A stretch of DNA of 64,000 nucleotides from CBFIGX01 sp965662265 (GTDB taxonomy: Bacteria > Bacteroidota > Bacteroidia > Flavobacteriales > UBA7430): assembly GCA_965662265.1 (NCBI GenBank), contig CBFIGX010000005.1, positions 62,001-126,000 of the forward strand, written 5' to 3'. Position 1 is the stretch's first letter. Each line of letters begins with the position of its first letter. This document shows positions 26,541 to 34,484 of the stretch, one piece after another. Made by a program: the position numbers and the translations under genes. Below the pieces are notes generated by a model. That model searched no databases and was not told where the DNA came from. It saw only the letters and a list, made by a program, of their open reading frames with translations.

Positions 26541-28021
26541 AAGAGCCTCTAAATATTGTGTGGTTAAAACGAGATTTAAGACTTCAAGATCATGCTCCTT
26601 TTTTTTATGCTGAATCCTCTAATTTCCGCTACTTACCTATCTATATTTATGAACCTTCATTACTGATCCACCCAGACAGTTCTATGAGGCACCATCAATT
26701 TGTTTACCACTCTTTGCTTGAAATGAACACACACCTAAAGGCGTTTCAACGAGAGATTATGATATTTCATAAAGAAGCATCTGAGGTGTTCGAGATGCTT
26801 TCCAAAAAATTCCATATCAATACTGTATATTCCTACCAAGAATCTGGAATTCGTAAAAGCTGGGAGAGAGATAATAAAATAGGACACTTATTCAAAATTA
26901 AAAATATTGTTTGGCGTGAATTCCAAAGAGATGGCATCTTAAGAGGTATTAAAAACAGAAATAATTGGGATAAGCAATGGCATAAATATATAAGCGACTC
27001 CTGTTTTGAAAACAAATATTCTCAAAATGGATATAAAAGCTTCAAAAACCCTTACCCGCTAAATGCAACATTTAAGTCCAAACTTATAGAATACCCAAGC
27101 GCATTTCAAAAAGCAGGTCAAAATTTTGCCTATGCCTATTTAAAATCTTTTTGTGAAGATCGAGGAAAACACTATGCTAAAAACATATCTAAACCTTTAG
27201 AAAGTAGAAGGTCATGTGGTCGATTGTCTCCCTATATAGCTTGGGGTAATATAAGTATAAGACAAGTTTATCAGTATGTAAAACTACATCCAAACTTCCA
27301 TCATTACAAGCAAAGTTTTAGAGGTTTATTAACCCGCCTAAAATGGCATTGTCATTTTATACAAAAGTTTGAAGTAGAATGTGACTATGAAACGAGGTGT
27401 ATAAATAGAGGTTATGAGAGCATGAGTTACTCTAACAATCCTGAACTAATAAAGGCATGGAAAAATGGTAATACTGGCTTCCCTCTTATAGATGCTTGTA
27501 TGCGATGTGTAAAGGAAACGGGTTGGATAAACTTTAGAATGCGTGCTATGCTAGTCTCTTTATTTTGTCATCACTTCGACTGCAATTGGAAAAAAGGAGT
27601 TTACCACCTTAGTCGTTTATTTTTAGATTACGAACCGGGTATTCACTTCACTCAATTTCAGATGCAGGCAGGTACAACTGGAATAAATACAATAAGAATG
27701 TATAACCCTGTTAAACAATCTAAAGATCACGACCCTCAAGGTATTTTCATAAAAAGATGGGTAGAGGAATTGAAAGAGGTACCCGTAAACTTTATTCATG
27801 AACCTTGGACTATGACCGCTATGGACAAAGCATTTTTGGGTATTAATGTTGACTACCCTCTACCAGCAATTAACCTTGTAGAAAGTGGTAGTAAAGCACG
27901 AAAAAAAATATGGGGACATCGAAAAAATGAACTTGTAAAAATTGAGAATCAAAGAATTATAAAACTACATACCAGAGCAAATGCTTCTAAGAAAAACAGA
28001 TATTCACAACCTAGAACGTAA
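26534..28021 (+). CDS. Divergent cryptochrome/photolyase
   Basis: 495 residues from MVKEPLNIVWLKRDLRL; an in-frame Met 72 bases upstream only adds a tail that lies inside the previous gene. N-terminal alpha/beta antenna domain (about 5-130) and helical FAD domain (about 190-470) in normal order: RLSPYIAWGNISIRQVY, GNTGFPLIDACMRCV, FRMRAMLVSLFCHH. The FAD loop differs: where E. coli has NNGGWQWAA this protein has HFTQFQMQA, so the counterparts of N378 and W382 are His and Phe. Such changes may alter flavin redox chemistry or photoreduction. Repair versus signalling cannot be decided from sequence. Confidence 0.88.
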   Translation: MVKEPLNIVWLKRDLRLQDHAPFFYAESSNFRYLPIYIYEPSLLIHPDSSMRHHQFVYHSLLEMNTHLKAFQREIMIFHKEASEVFEMLSKKFHINTVYSYQESGIRKSWERDNKIGHLFKIKNIVWREFQRDGILRGIKNRNNWDKQWHKYISDSCFENKYSQNGYKSFKNPYPLNATFKSKLIEYPSAFQKAGQNFAYAYLKSFCEDRGKHYAKNISKPLESRRSCGRLSPYIAWGNISIRQVYQYVKLHPNFHHYKQSFRGLLTRLKWHCHFIQKFEVECDYETRCINRGYESMSYSNNPELIKAWKNGNTGFPLIDACMRCVKETGWINFRMRAMLVSLFCHHFDCNWKKGVYHLSRLFLDYEPGIHFTQFQMQAGTTGINTIRMYNPVKQSKDHDPQGIFIKRWVEELKEVPVNFIHEPWTMTAMDKAFLGINVDYPLPAINLVESGSKARKKIWGHRKNELVKIENQRIIKLHTRANASKKNRYSQPRT

Positions 28022-28613
28022 ATACAGATTAAACTTAATCAATTCGATAACTGGTATTAAACCAGCGAATTTAGTTGGCACAACTTCATTAGAAGGTCGA
28101 GATAATTTAGCTATATTTTCTTCCTTAGTTCACCTAGGGTCCAACCCTGCACAACTTGGGCTTGTAATGCGACCACAAACACATGTTAAGAAAGATACCT
28201 ATACAAATATTACAAATACTGGGTATTACACTATAAACCACATCACAGAATCGTTTACTAAAAAAGCCCATTACACCTCTGCTAAACTCGAACATGAAAG
28301 TTCTGAATTTGACGTAATGCATATCAAAAGAGAACACATTAATGGATTTAAAGCACCCTTTGTGGCATCTAGTCCAATTAAGATAGGTATGAGTCACTTA
28401 GAAACTCTAAAGCTGCCAAATGGTTGCTTATTTATTGTTGGAGAAATTGTATTGATACAATATCCAGATGAAGTAGTGAATCATTTAGGGCAAGTAAAAT
28501 TAGACCTATACAAAGGAGTAGGAATTGGCGGGTTAAACAATTATTATCAACTAAAAAAAATAGCCTCCTACCCTTATGTTCGTGTTGATGAAATTCCTGA
28601 TTTTAATGACTAA
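27981..28613 (+). CDS. Flavin reductase-like protein
   Basis: 210 residues of the FMN-binding split-barrel flavin reductase family: NSITGIKPANLVGTTS near 20, NLAIFSSLVHLGSNP near 41, GLVMRPQT near 59 and NTGYYTINHI near 77. It may supply reduced flavin to the photolyase homologues (inference), or reduce another acceptor. It overlaps the upstream gene by 41 bases and the next by 8, so it is part of the same operon. Confidence 0.82.
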   Translation: MLLRKTDIHNLERKYRLNLINSITGIKPANLVGTTSLEGRDNLAIFSSLVHLGSNPAQLGLVMRPQTHVKKDTYTNITNTGYYTINHITESFTKKAHYTSAKLEHESSEFDVMHIKREHINGFKAPFVASSPIKIGMSHLETLKLPNGCLFIVGEIVLIQYPDEVVNHLGQVKLDLYKGVGIGGLNNYYQLKKIASYPYVRVDEIPDFND

Positions 28614-28743
28614 GAGGCAATTAGAAGTTAAGATATGTGTGGTATGTAATCTACCCTATAGCTGGCGAAAAAAATGGGAACGAGACTGGGAAAAAGTAAA
28701 ATATTGTAGCGAACGCTGTAGACGAAACAAAAATAAAAAATGA
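28606..28743 (+). CDS. DUF2256 zinc-ribbon-like small protein
   Basis: 45 residues beginning MTKRQLEVKICVVCNLPYSW and ending in a Lys-rich tail. It has the DUF2256 pattern: CVVC, WRKKWERDWEKVKYCS, then CxxxC (CSERC), giving four Cys suitable for one zinc. The family commonly sits beside photolyase/cryptochrome genes. It overlaps the flavin reductase stop (ATGACTAA) and ends ATGA with the next start, so translation of three genes is coupled here. It is shorter than usual ORF cut-offs and easily missed. Confidence 0.88.
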   Translation: MTKRQLEVKICVVCNLPYSWRKKWERDWEKVKYCSERCRRNKNKK

Positions 28744-30257
28744 ATGCCGTAAACATTATTTTTCCACATCAACTATTTGAACGTAGTGTTCTATTAGAAA
28801 ATGAATTCATTATTTATCTAATTGAAGAACATTTGTTTTTCAAAGAACTTTCATTTCACAAGAAAAAAATTGCTTTTCATAGGGCAAGTATGAAAAGCTA
28901 TGAGCATTATCTAAAAAGTATAGGGAAGTCTGTTTATTACATTGAATCTAGCCATCAATTGGCTGATATTAGAAATTTCAAACATGAAATAGATAAGCAA
29001 GGTATCGAACAAGTCAATGTTATAGATCCTACTGATAATTGGCTACAGAAACGACTTAAAAATACTACCAAAAAATGTAGTTTAAAAGTATTCGATAGTC
29101 TTCATTTTTTGAATAGCACAGAGGATTTAAGTACTTTTTTTAGGTCCGAAAAAAAATCTTTTTTTCAAACCACTTTTTACAAAGCACAGAGAAAAAAACA
29201 CAAACTACTCCTTGACTCTGATCAAAAACCTTTGGGAGGCAAATGGACTTATGACGCAGAAAATCGAAAAAAATATCCGAAAAGTAAAACACCTCCCCAA
29301 GTAACTCGCCCAAAACCATCGAAATTTTGGGATGAAGCAGTTACATACACCGAAACACATTTTACTTGCAACCTAGGTCAACTAGATGAAAAATGCTTTT
29401 ATCCTATAGATTTTAAAGGAGCTCGAATGTGGCTAAGTGATTTTTTAAAAACAAGATTTTATGATTTTGGTGCCTATGAAGACGCAATGGTGAAAGAGAA
29501 TTATATCTTACACCACAGTCTTCTGTCTCCACTTATGAATTCTGGGTTATTAACACCAAGGGAAGTCATAAACTCTAGTATTAAATATGCCGAGACAGAG
29601 AACATACCAATCAATTCTTTAGAAGGCTTTGTGCGACAGGTTATTGGGTGGCGAGAATTTATACGAGGAATGTATATCTGTAAAGGCTCTTTTTCGAGGA
29701 CTCATAATTTCTGGAAATTTAACCATCCTATACCACAATCATTGTACCGTGGCACCACAGGTATCGAGCCATTAGATCATAGTATAAAAACAGCACTAAA
29801 AACTGGTTACTGCCACCATATCGAACGTCTAATGATTTTAGGGAACTTCATGCTACTTTGCGAATTTAATCCTAATGGAGTTTACAAATGGTTTATGGAA
29901 CTTTTTATAGATGCCTACGATTGGGTGATGGTTCCTAATGTATACGGAATGTGTTTATTTGCTGATGGAGGTACCTTTGCTACAAAACCATATATTGGAG
30001 GCTCTAATTATATTAAAAAAATGAGTAATTACAAACGTGGATCTTGGGAGAAATGTTGGGATGGCTTATTTTGGCGCTTTGTTATTAAACAAAAATCATT
30101 TTTTAAATCAAATCCTAGAACATCAATGCTAGCGTATAGCCTAGATAAAATGACACCTGAAAAGCAGGAAATACACTTGCAACATGCCAATAAGTTTATA
30201 AATAATAATTTTGTTTGGGACGACGCTATGGTTATTGAAGAACATGCAACGAACTAG
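28740..30257 (+). CDS. DPRP-type cryptochrome/photolyase lacking Fe-S ligands
   Basis: 505 residues, family of bacterial (6-4) photolyases/CryB (PF04244 DPRP): FPHQLFERSVLL at the start, FHRASMKSYEHYL near 45, EGFVRQVIGWREFIRGMY near 300, YCHHIERLMILGNFMLL near 365, ADGGTFATKPYIGGSNYI near 415. Members normally hold a [4Fe-4S] cluster by one Cys before the HH motif and three near the C-terminus (a CxxC in the SDYCxxC segment and a further Cys before FNxLYW). Here the segment reads MSNYKRGSWEKCWDGLFWRF and the earlier site is IEPLDHSI. At most one of four ligands remains, so a cluster is unlikely. Confidence 0.9.
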   Translation: MNAVNIIFPHQLFERSVLLENEFIIYLIEEHLFFKELSFHKKKIAFHRASMKSYEHYLKSIGKSVYYIESSHQLADIRNFKHEIDKQGIEQVNVIDPTDNWLQKRLKNTTKKCSLKVFDSLHFLNSTEDLSTFFRSEKKSFFQTTFYKAQRKKHKLLLDSDQKPLGGKWTYDAENRKKYPKSKTPPQVTRPKPSKFWDEAVTYTETHFTCNLGQLDEKCFYPIDFKGARMWLSDFLKTRFYDFGAYEDAMVKENYILHHSLLSPLMNSGLLTPREVINSSIKYAETENIPINSLEGFVRQVIGWREFIRGMYICKGSFSRTHNFWKFNHPIPQSLYRGTTGIEPLDHSIKTALKTGYCHHIERLMILGNFMLLCEFNPNGVYKWFMELFIDAYDWVMVPNVYGMCLFADGGTFATKPYIGGSNYIKKMSNYKRGSWEKCWDGLFWRFVIKQKSFFKSNPRTSMLAYSLDKMTPEKQEIHLQHANKFINNNFVWDDAMVIEEHATN

Positions 30258-30278
30258 TATAATATTAAATCAAAAAAA

Positions 30279-31157
30279 ATGAATCGAAACACATTTTTAA
30301 AAAATAGCTTATTCACTACTCTAGCAGCACTTTTTACAAGTAAAGTGAGTATCGGAAAATCAGTATTACCTGAAAACTCTACCTATTCTCTACTCTCAAA
30401 ACAAGTAGGCTTTAACCATTTACCTAATAAGGAACAAAAAACAATGAACACAGTATTACATAAATCCAACACACGTGGTCATGCCAACCATGGCTGGCTT
30501 AACACCCACCACAGTTTTAGCTTTGCCAATTACCATAACCCAGAACGAATGAGATTTGGTGTTCTTAGAGTTCTTAACGACGATCGTGTTGAGGCCGGTA
30601 GAGGATTTGGGACACATTCACATGACAATATGGAAATTATCTCTATACCACTAGAAGGCGATTTAGAACACAAAGACAGCATGGGAAATACAGCCATAAT
30701 AAAACAAGGAGATATACAGGTAATGAGTGCGGGAACAGGAATATCACATTCTGAATTCAATAAAAATACCGATAAAGCAGTCAAGTTTCTTCAAATATGG
30801 TTGTTCCCAAACAAAATAAATGTAGTTCCTCGCTACGATCAAATTGCGTTAAACCGTTTAGAAAAAGAAAACGAATTGTATCAAATACTATCGCCAAATA
30901 AAAATGATGATGGCGTATGGATACATCAGGATGCCTGGTTTCATATGGGTAAATATACTAAACAACATTCTGAAACTTACGCTCTAAACAAAGAAGGAAA
31001 TGGGGCGTATATCTTTATACTTAAAGGTCAGGCTGTGGTAAATGGACAGTCGTTAACCGACAGAGATGGGATGGGTGTATGGAATACCCAAATGCTAAAA
31101 CTAGAGGCTTCAACAGGAACTGAGCTTCTTGTTATGGAAGTTCCTATGAATATTTAA
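30279..31157 (+). CDS. Pirin family protein with N-terminal extension
   Basis: Pirin is a two-domain cupin. From residue 56 (MNTVLHKSNTRGHANHGWLN) the protein is typical, with metal ligands in GTHSHDNMEII and GTGISHSEFN (three His and a Glu). The first 55 residues are unusual: NRNTFLKNSLFTTLAALF resembles a Tat-type leader in which the second Arg is Asn. Either export is intended, or translation starts at Met 30444 and the leader is a relic. Some pirins are quercetinases or redox sensors, and no role can be assigned here. It is inside the photolyase operon, 21 bases after the DPRP gene and 11 before the CPD photolyase. Confidence 0.88.
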   Translation: MNRNTFLKNSLFTTLAALFTSKVSIGKSVLPENSTYSLLSKQVGFNHLPNKEQKTMNTVLHKSNTRGHANHGWLNTHHSFSFANYHNPERMRFGVLRVLNDDRVEAGRGFGTHSHDNMEIISIPLEGDLEHKDSMGNTAIIKQGDIQVMSAGTGISHSEFNKNTDKAVKFLQIWLFPNKINVVPRYDQIALNRLEKENELYQILSPNKNDDGVWIHQDAWFHMGKYTKQHSETYALNKEGNGAYIFILKGQAVVNGQSLTDRDGMGVWNTQMLKLEASTGTELLVMEVPMNI

Positions 31158-31168
31158 ACAGATATTAT

Positions 31169-32455
31169 ATGTATAAAGAAGATATTTCTGTTATATGGTT
31201 CAGAAGAGACTTAAGACTATCAGACAATCACGCCTTGTCTGAAGCGTTAAAAGGTAATTTCCCAGTGCTTCCTTTATTTATTTTTGACGAAGATATTACG
31301 GATAACCTTCCAGTTAACGATCCTAGAATTAACTTTATCCATGGCCAACTCGAATTACTAGCAAGCCGTTTATTTGAATTTGATAGTGGTATATATTGCA
31401 AAAAGGGCAAAGTCAAAAACGTATGGCAAGAACTTATATCTAAATACAACATCAAAACTGTATATGCCAATGAAGATTACGAACCTTATGCAAAAAAAAG
31501 AGATGAAGAGATTGATCAACTATTAGCTACTTATGGCTCAAAACTTCAATTATTTAAAGATCAAGTCATATTTGCCAAAGACGAAGTATTAAAAGCAGAT
31601 AATAAGCCCTATACGGTATACACTCCGTATAAAAACAAATGGCTTAGCAATTTTAATAATTCCATGCTTGAAGCATATAAGTGGCCAGAAAATCCTAAGT
31701 TCTTTAAATTATCTTATTCAATTCCTAGCCTAGAATCCATGGGCTTTAAATCCTCATCAATTCAGGTAAAAGATTACGATATTTCGAAGCTAGATGAGTA
31801 CGAGGCACAACGCAACTTTCCGGGTACAGACAAGACGAGCTATCTCTCACCACATTTAAGATTTGGAACCATAAGTGTTAGATATATTTTTGCTCAAACC
31901 AAGCAACATGAAACCTTTAGAAACGAATTGATATGGCGAGAATTTTTCATGCAAATCTTGTATCACTTTCCCAAGGTGGTAAATTCAAATTTTAAATCTA
32001 AATACGACCGAATTCCATGGCGCAATAATGAGCTAGAGTTTGAAAAATGGAAGGTTGGACAAACTGGATATCCAATGGTAGATGCAGGTATGCGTCAGTT
32101 AAACGCAACGGGCTATATGCATAACAGGGTTCGTATGGTAGTTGCCGGATTTTTATGTAAGCATCTCTTAATAGACTGGCGTTGGGGCGAAGCATACTTT
32201 GCAGAAAAATTGCTCGACTACGAATTATCATCCAATAACGGTAACTGGCAATGGGCTGCCGGAACAGGCTGTGATGCAGCTCCCTATTTTAGAGTGTTTA
32301 ACCCTACAGAACAGGTTAAAAAATTTGACAAACAATTGGTATATATCAAAAAATGGGTGCCAGAATATGAAAGCTTAGAGTATCTTTCTCCTCTGGTAGA
32401 ACATAAGATGGCAAGACTAAGAGCTATTAACACATACAAAACTGCCCTTTTGTAA
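31169..32455 (+). CDS. phrB: Class I CPD photolyase
   Basis: 428 residues with complete class I architecture: antenna domain VIWFRRDLRLSDNHAL (residues 8-23), FAD domain with TSYLSPHLRFGTIS near 225, WREFFMQI near 252, TGYMHNRVRMVVAGFL near 315 and NNGNWQWAAGTGCDAAPYF near 357, which keeps the E. coli N378, W382 and W384 counterparts. It repairs cyclobutane pyrimidine dimers with blue/near-UV light. This is the one paralogue in the cluster that looks fully conventional. Last gene of the operon; no clear terminator before the element at 32509. Confidence 0.95.
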   Translation: MYKEDISVIWFRRDLRLSDNHALSEALKGNFPVLPLFIFDEDITDNLPVNDPRINFIHGQLELLASRLFEFDSGIYCKKGKVKNVWQELISKYNIKTVYANEDYEPYAKKRDEEIDQLLATYGSKLQLFKDQVIFAKDEVLKADNKPYTVYTPYKNKWLSNFNNSMLEAYKWPENPKFFKLSYSIPSLESMGFKSSSIQVKDYDISKLDEYEAQRNFPGTDKTSYLSPHLRFGTISVRYIFAQTKQHETFRNELIWREFFMQILYHFPKVVNSNFKSKYDRIPWRNNELEFEKWKVGQTGYPMVDAGMRQLNATGYMHNRVRMVVAGFLCKHLLIDWRWGEAYFAEKLLDYELSSNNGNWQWAAGTGCDAAPYFRVFNPTEQVKKFDKQLVYIKKWVPEYESLEYLSPLVEHKMARLRAINTYKTALL

Positions 32456-32508
32456 TTTAGGTAGTTAATATTGGATGAATAATAGCTACTTAAGATAATA
32501 TTCATTAG

Positions 32509-32543
32509 TTTTGTATAATATTATTGTATAATTTCTATACAAA
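32509..32543. promoter_or_regulatory. Shared inverted element, copy 3 (Lacal_2735-CIA30 unit)
   Basis: TTTTGTATAA (32509-32518), 17 bases, TATACAAA (32536-32543), with an additional direct TTGTATAA half-site inside at 32524-32531. Inner sequence ATTTCTATACAAA is identical to copy 2. It lies 31 bases upstream of the ATG at 32575. Confidence 0.6.
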
Positions 32544-32574
32544 TTAATTGAATCTAATTTAATAAGCTACGTCT

Positions 32575-32748
32575 ATGTTTTTTTTCGGCAAATCATCTAA
32601 AACAAAAAAATTAAGAGCACAATACAAAAAGAAAATGGAGGAATCCTTTAAGATGTCTAAGATAGACCGTAAAGCCAGTGACAAATTAATGATGGAAGCG
32701 GAAGAGATTATGCAAAAGCTTAAAAAAGAAGAAGCTAAAGACAAGTAA
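32575..32748 (+). CDS. Lacal_2735 family small protein
   Basis: 57 residues, highly charged and helical: MFFFGKSSKTKKLRAQYKKK then MEESFKMSKIDRKASDK and a Glu/Lys-rich end. This is the pattern of the small flavobacterial Lacal_2735 family, whose function is unknown. It is preceded by the third copy of the shared element, which links it to the light-repair region, and is followed 33 bases later by the CIA30 gene. Confidence 0.8.
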   Translation: MFFFGKSSKTKKLRAQYKKKMEESFKMSKIDRKASDKLMMEAEEIMQKLKKEEAKDK

Positions 32749-32781
32749 TCACACTATTTATCATCAATTTCCAATACTCGT

Positions 32782-33327
32782 ATGCAACAATTTCTGCTAT
32801 TCATAGCGCTCATTTTTATGCCAATTCCCTCTTCTAACCCTATTACGATATTCGATTTCAAAAACTCTTCTGAACCAGAAAAGTGGTATATTGTCAACGA
32901 TGATGTTATGGGTGGTGTTTCTACTTCTAAAATAAAAATAAACAAGGAAGGGCATGCTGTATTTTCAGGACGTGTATCTACTGCTAACAATGGTGGGTTT
33001 GCTTCTGTACGTTACAGATTTGACCCGATATCTACTATTGGTTGTGCCAAAATATTGTTAAGAGTTAAAGGGGATGAAAAACCTTATCAATTAAGAGTAA
33101 AATCAAGTGCATCTGATTACTATTCTTATGTCTGTTCATTTGAAACATCTAAGGACTGGGAGTTAATAGAAGTTAATTTGAAAGATATGTATCCCAGCTT
33201 CCGTGGAATGAAATTACCCATGGGAAATTTTGATGAGACGTCTATTGAAGAGCTATCTATATTGATTGGTAACAAGAAAGATGAATCATTTGAGTTATTC
33301 ATCGATCATATTAAATTAGGAAATTAA
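32782..33327 (+). CDS. CIA30-domain exported protein
   Basis: 181 residues. Signal peptide (LFIALIFMPIPSSNP). The rest is a CIA30 (complex I intermediate-associated protein 30) jelly-roll-like domain: WYIVNDDVMGGVSTSK near 35, FSGRVSTANNGGFASVRYRF near 60, IGNKKDESFELFIDHIKL at the end. Bacterial members have no fixed function; a carbohydrate-binding-like fold is likely. Second gene after the element at 32509, ending at the terminator at 33339-33367. Confidence 0.85.
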   Translation: MQQFLLFIALIFMPIPSSNPITIFDFKNSSEPEKWYIVNDDVMGGVSTSKIKINKEGHAVFSGRVSTANNGGFASVRYRFDPISTIGCAKILLRVKGDEKPYQLRVKSSASDYYSYVCSFETSKDWELIEVNLKDMYPSFRGMKLPMGNFDETSIEELSILIGNKKDESFELFIDHIKLGN

Positions 33328-33338
33328 CGTAGAAGTAT

Positions 33339-33370
33339 AAAAAAGCCACCTTAAAGGTGGCTTTTTTCTT
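33339..33370. terminator. Bidirectional terminator after the CIA30 gene
   Basis: Stem AAAAAAGCCACC with GGTGGCTTTTTT around a short TTAAA loop, T-rich end and A-rich start. It serves the CIA30 gene and the converging Kazal-like gene, and closes the 20-33 kb region. Confidence 0.85.
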
Positions 33371-33391
33371 ATTGAGCTTATAGGTATATTC

Positions 33392-34303
33392 TTACTTTAT
33401 ATGTTTTTCTACACGACCGTTGCTATATAAGTAAAATAATAACTGCCCTGACATATGCTGATGATGCTCTCTTCCCAATATATCAATCATCTTAATCGGA
33501 CTTACATCCTCATGAACTAATTCTTCGTATAGACCCACATTATTCCAGCTTATTGGGTAGCTACAAACTACATTAGCTGATCCTGCAAAGAGCCCTTCTA
33601 CCACACAAAGTTCTCCAGTAAAAGGCATTTCTAAAGCTTCGGATACAATTAATGCCCTTGTTTCACCCATCCCTGGCCCGGTTATAGCATAAACGTTTCC
33701 AGCAGATTCTAATGTTTCGGTTGCTATGGTTTCACCCATGGCATCTCTTAACATGAGTCCAGCGTATGGAATAGAATAATTATTAAAAGAAGTTTCTATA
33801 GTTACAAACAGGGTATCAAAACTTATCTCAGATGATAGGGCTATTGGGAGTTGGGCATTTAAACTTATGGAGTCGCAAAAATTAAAACATTCAGAGCAAC
33901 ACTGACCATCAAGCTCTTGCCAGATACCATTACAAGGAATTCCCATTTCTTCAGCACAATCAATGATTATTTCTACAAACGAACCATTGCTAAGGCATTC
34001 TCCTGTTTCACAAGGGTTATTAGGGTTTTCCCAAAAGCCTGCTTGATAAATTTCTATACCCGAGGTAGACGTGCAAAGTGGATCATTCGTTGAGGTACAT
34101 TCTCCTGGTGAGTATTCATATATACTAGAGCATTCCGCAAAGCCATAATTGCTATATGTAACTCCATCGCAACCGCAAACAGGGTTATACTCCATAGTGG
34201 CCATGCAGCCTGGAATGAGAACAGCTATACAAGAATCTATAGACTGCGCTATCACAGAATGAGTGAGCAAAGACAAAAGGATTGAAAAAAGAACAGATTT
34301 CAT
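33392..34303 (-). CDS. Secreted Kazal-like protein with T9SS-like tail
   Basis: 303 residues, signal peptide ending near HSVIAQ. Residues about 25-68 form a Kazal-type inhibitor-like module (YNPVCGCDGVTYSNY, then CSSIYEYSPGEC). A second Cys-rich stretch (about 75-145) is followed by a beta domain. The C-terminus (IKMIDILGREH, LLFYLYSNGRVEKHIK) has the type A T9SS sorting-domain pattern, so surface secretion is expected. Whether the Kazal module inhibits proteases is untested. Single gene. Confidence 0.82.
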   Translation of the reverse strand: MKSVLFSILLSLLTHSVIAQSIDSCIAVLIPGCMATMEYNPVCGCDGVTYSNYGFAECSSIYEYSPGECTSTNDPLCTSTSGIEIYQAGFWENPNNPCETGECLSNGSFVEIIIDCAEEMGIPCNGIWQELDGQCCSECFNFCDSISLNAQLPIALSSEISFDTLFVTIETSFNNYSIPYAGLMLRDAMGETIATETLESAGNVYAITGPGMGETRALIVSEALEMPFTGELCVVEGLFAGSANVVCSYPISWNNVGLYEELVHEDVSPIKMIDILGREHHQHMSGQLLFYLYSNGRVEKHIK

Positions 34304-34430
34304 ACAAATTCAATAATATGTTTAGGTCTAAATCTAGTTAAAAATATAGAAGAATGTATACGATTTTAAAAAGATTATACATTTTGAGCTATCATAGAGC
34401 TTAATAAGAGATATACTAACCTATTATGGC

Positions 34431-34458
34431 AAAAAAACAGCAACTAAAGTCGCTGTTT
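34431..34458 (-). terminator. Terminator after the small lipoprotein gene
   Basis: Ten-pair stem (34435-34444 with 34449-34458, one G-U pair on the minus strand) and a T-run when read leftwards. It ends the transcript of the gene at 34485-34781. Confidence 0.75.
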
Positions 34459-34484
34459 ATCATTACTTACACATGTTCAAAGTC

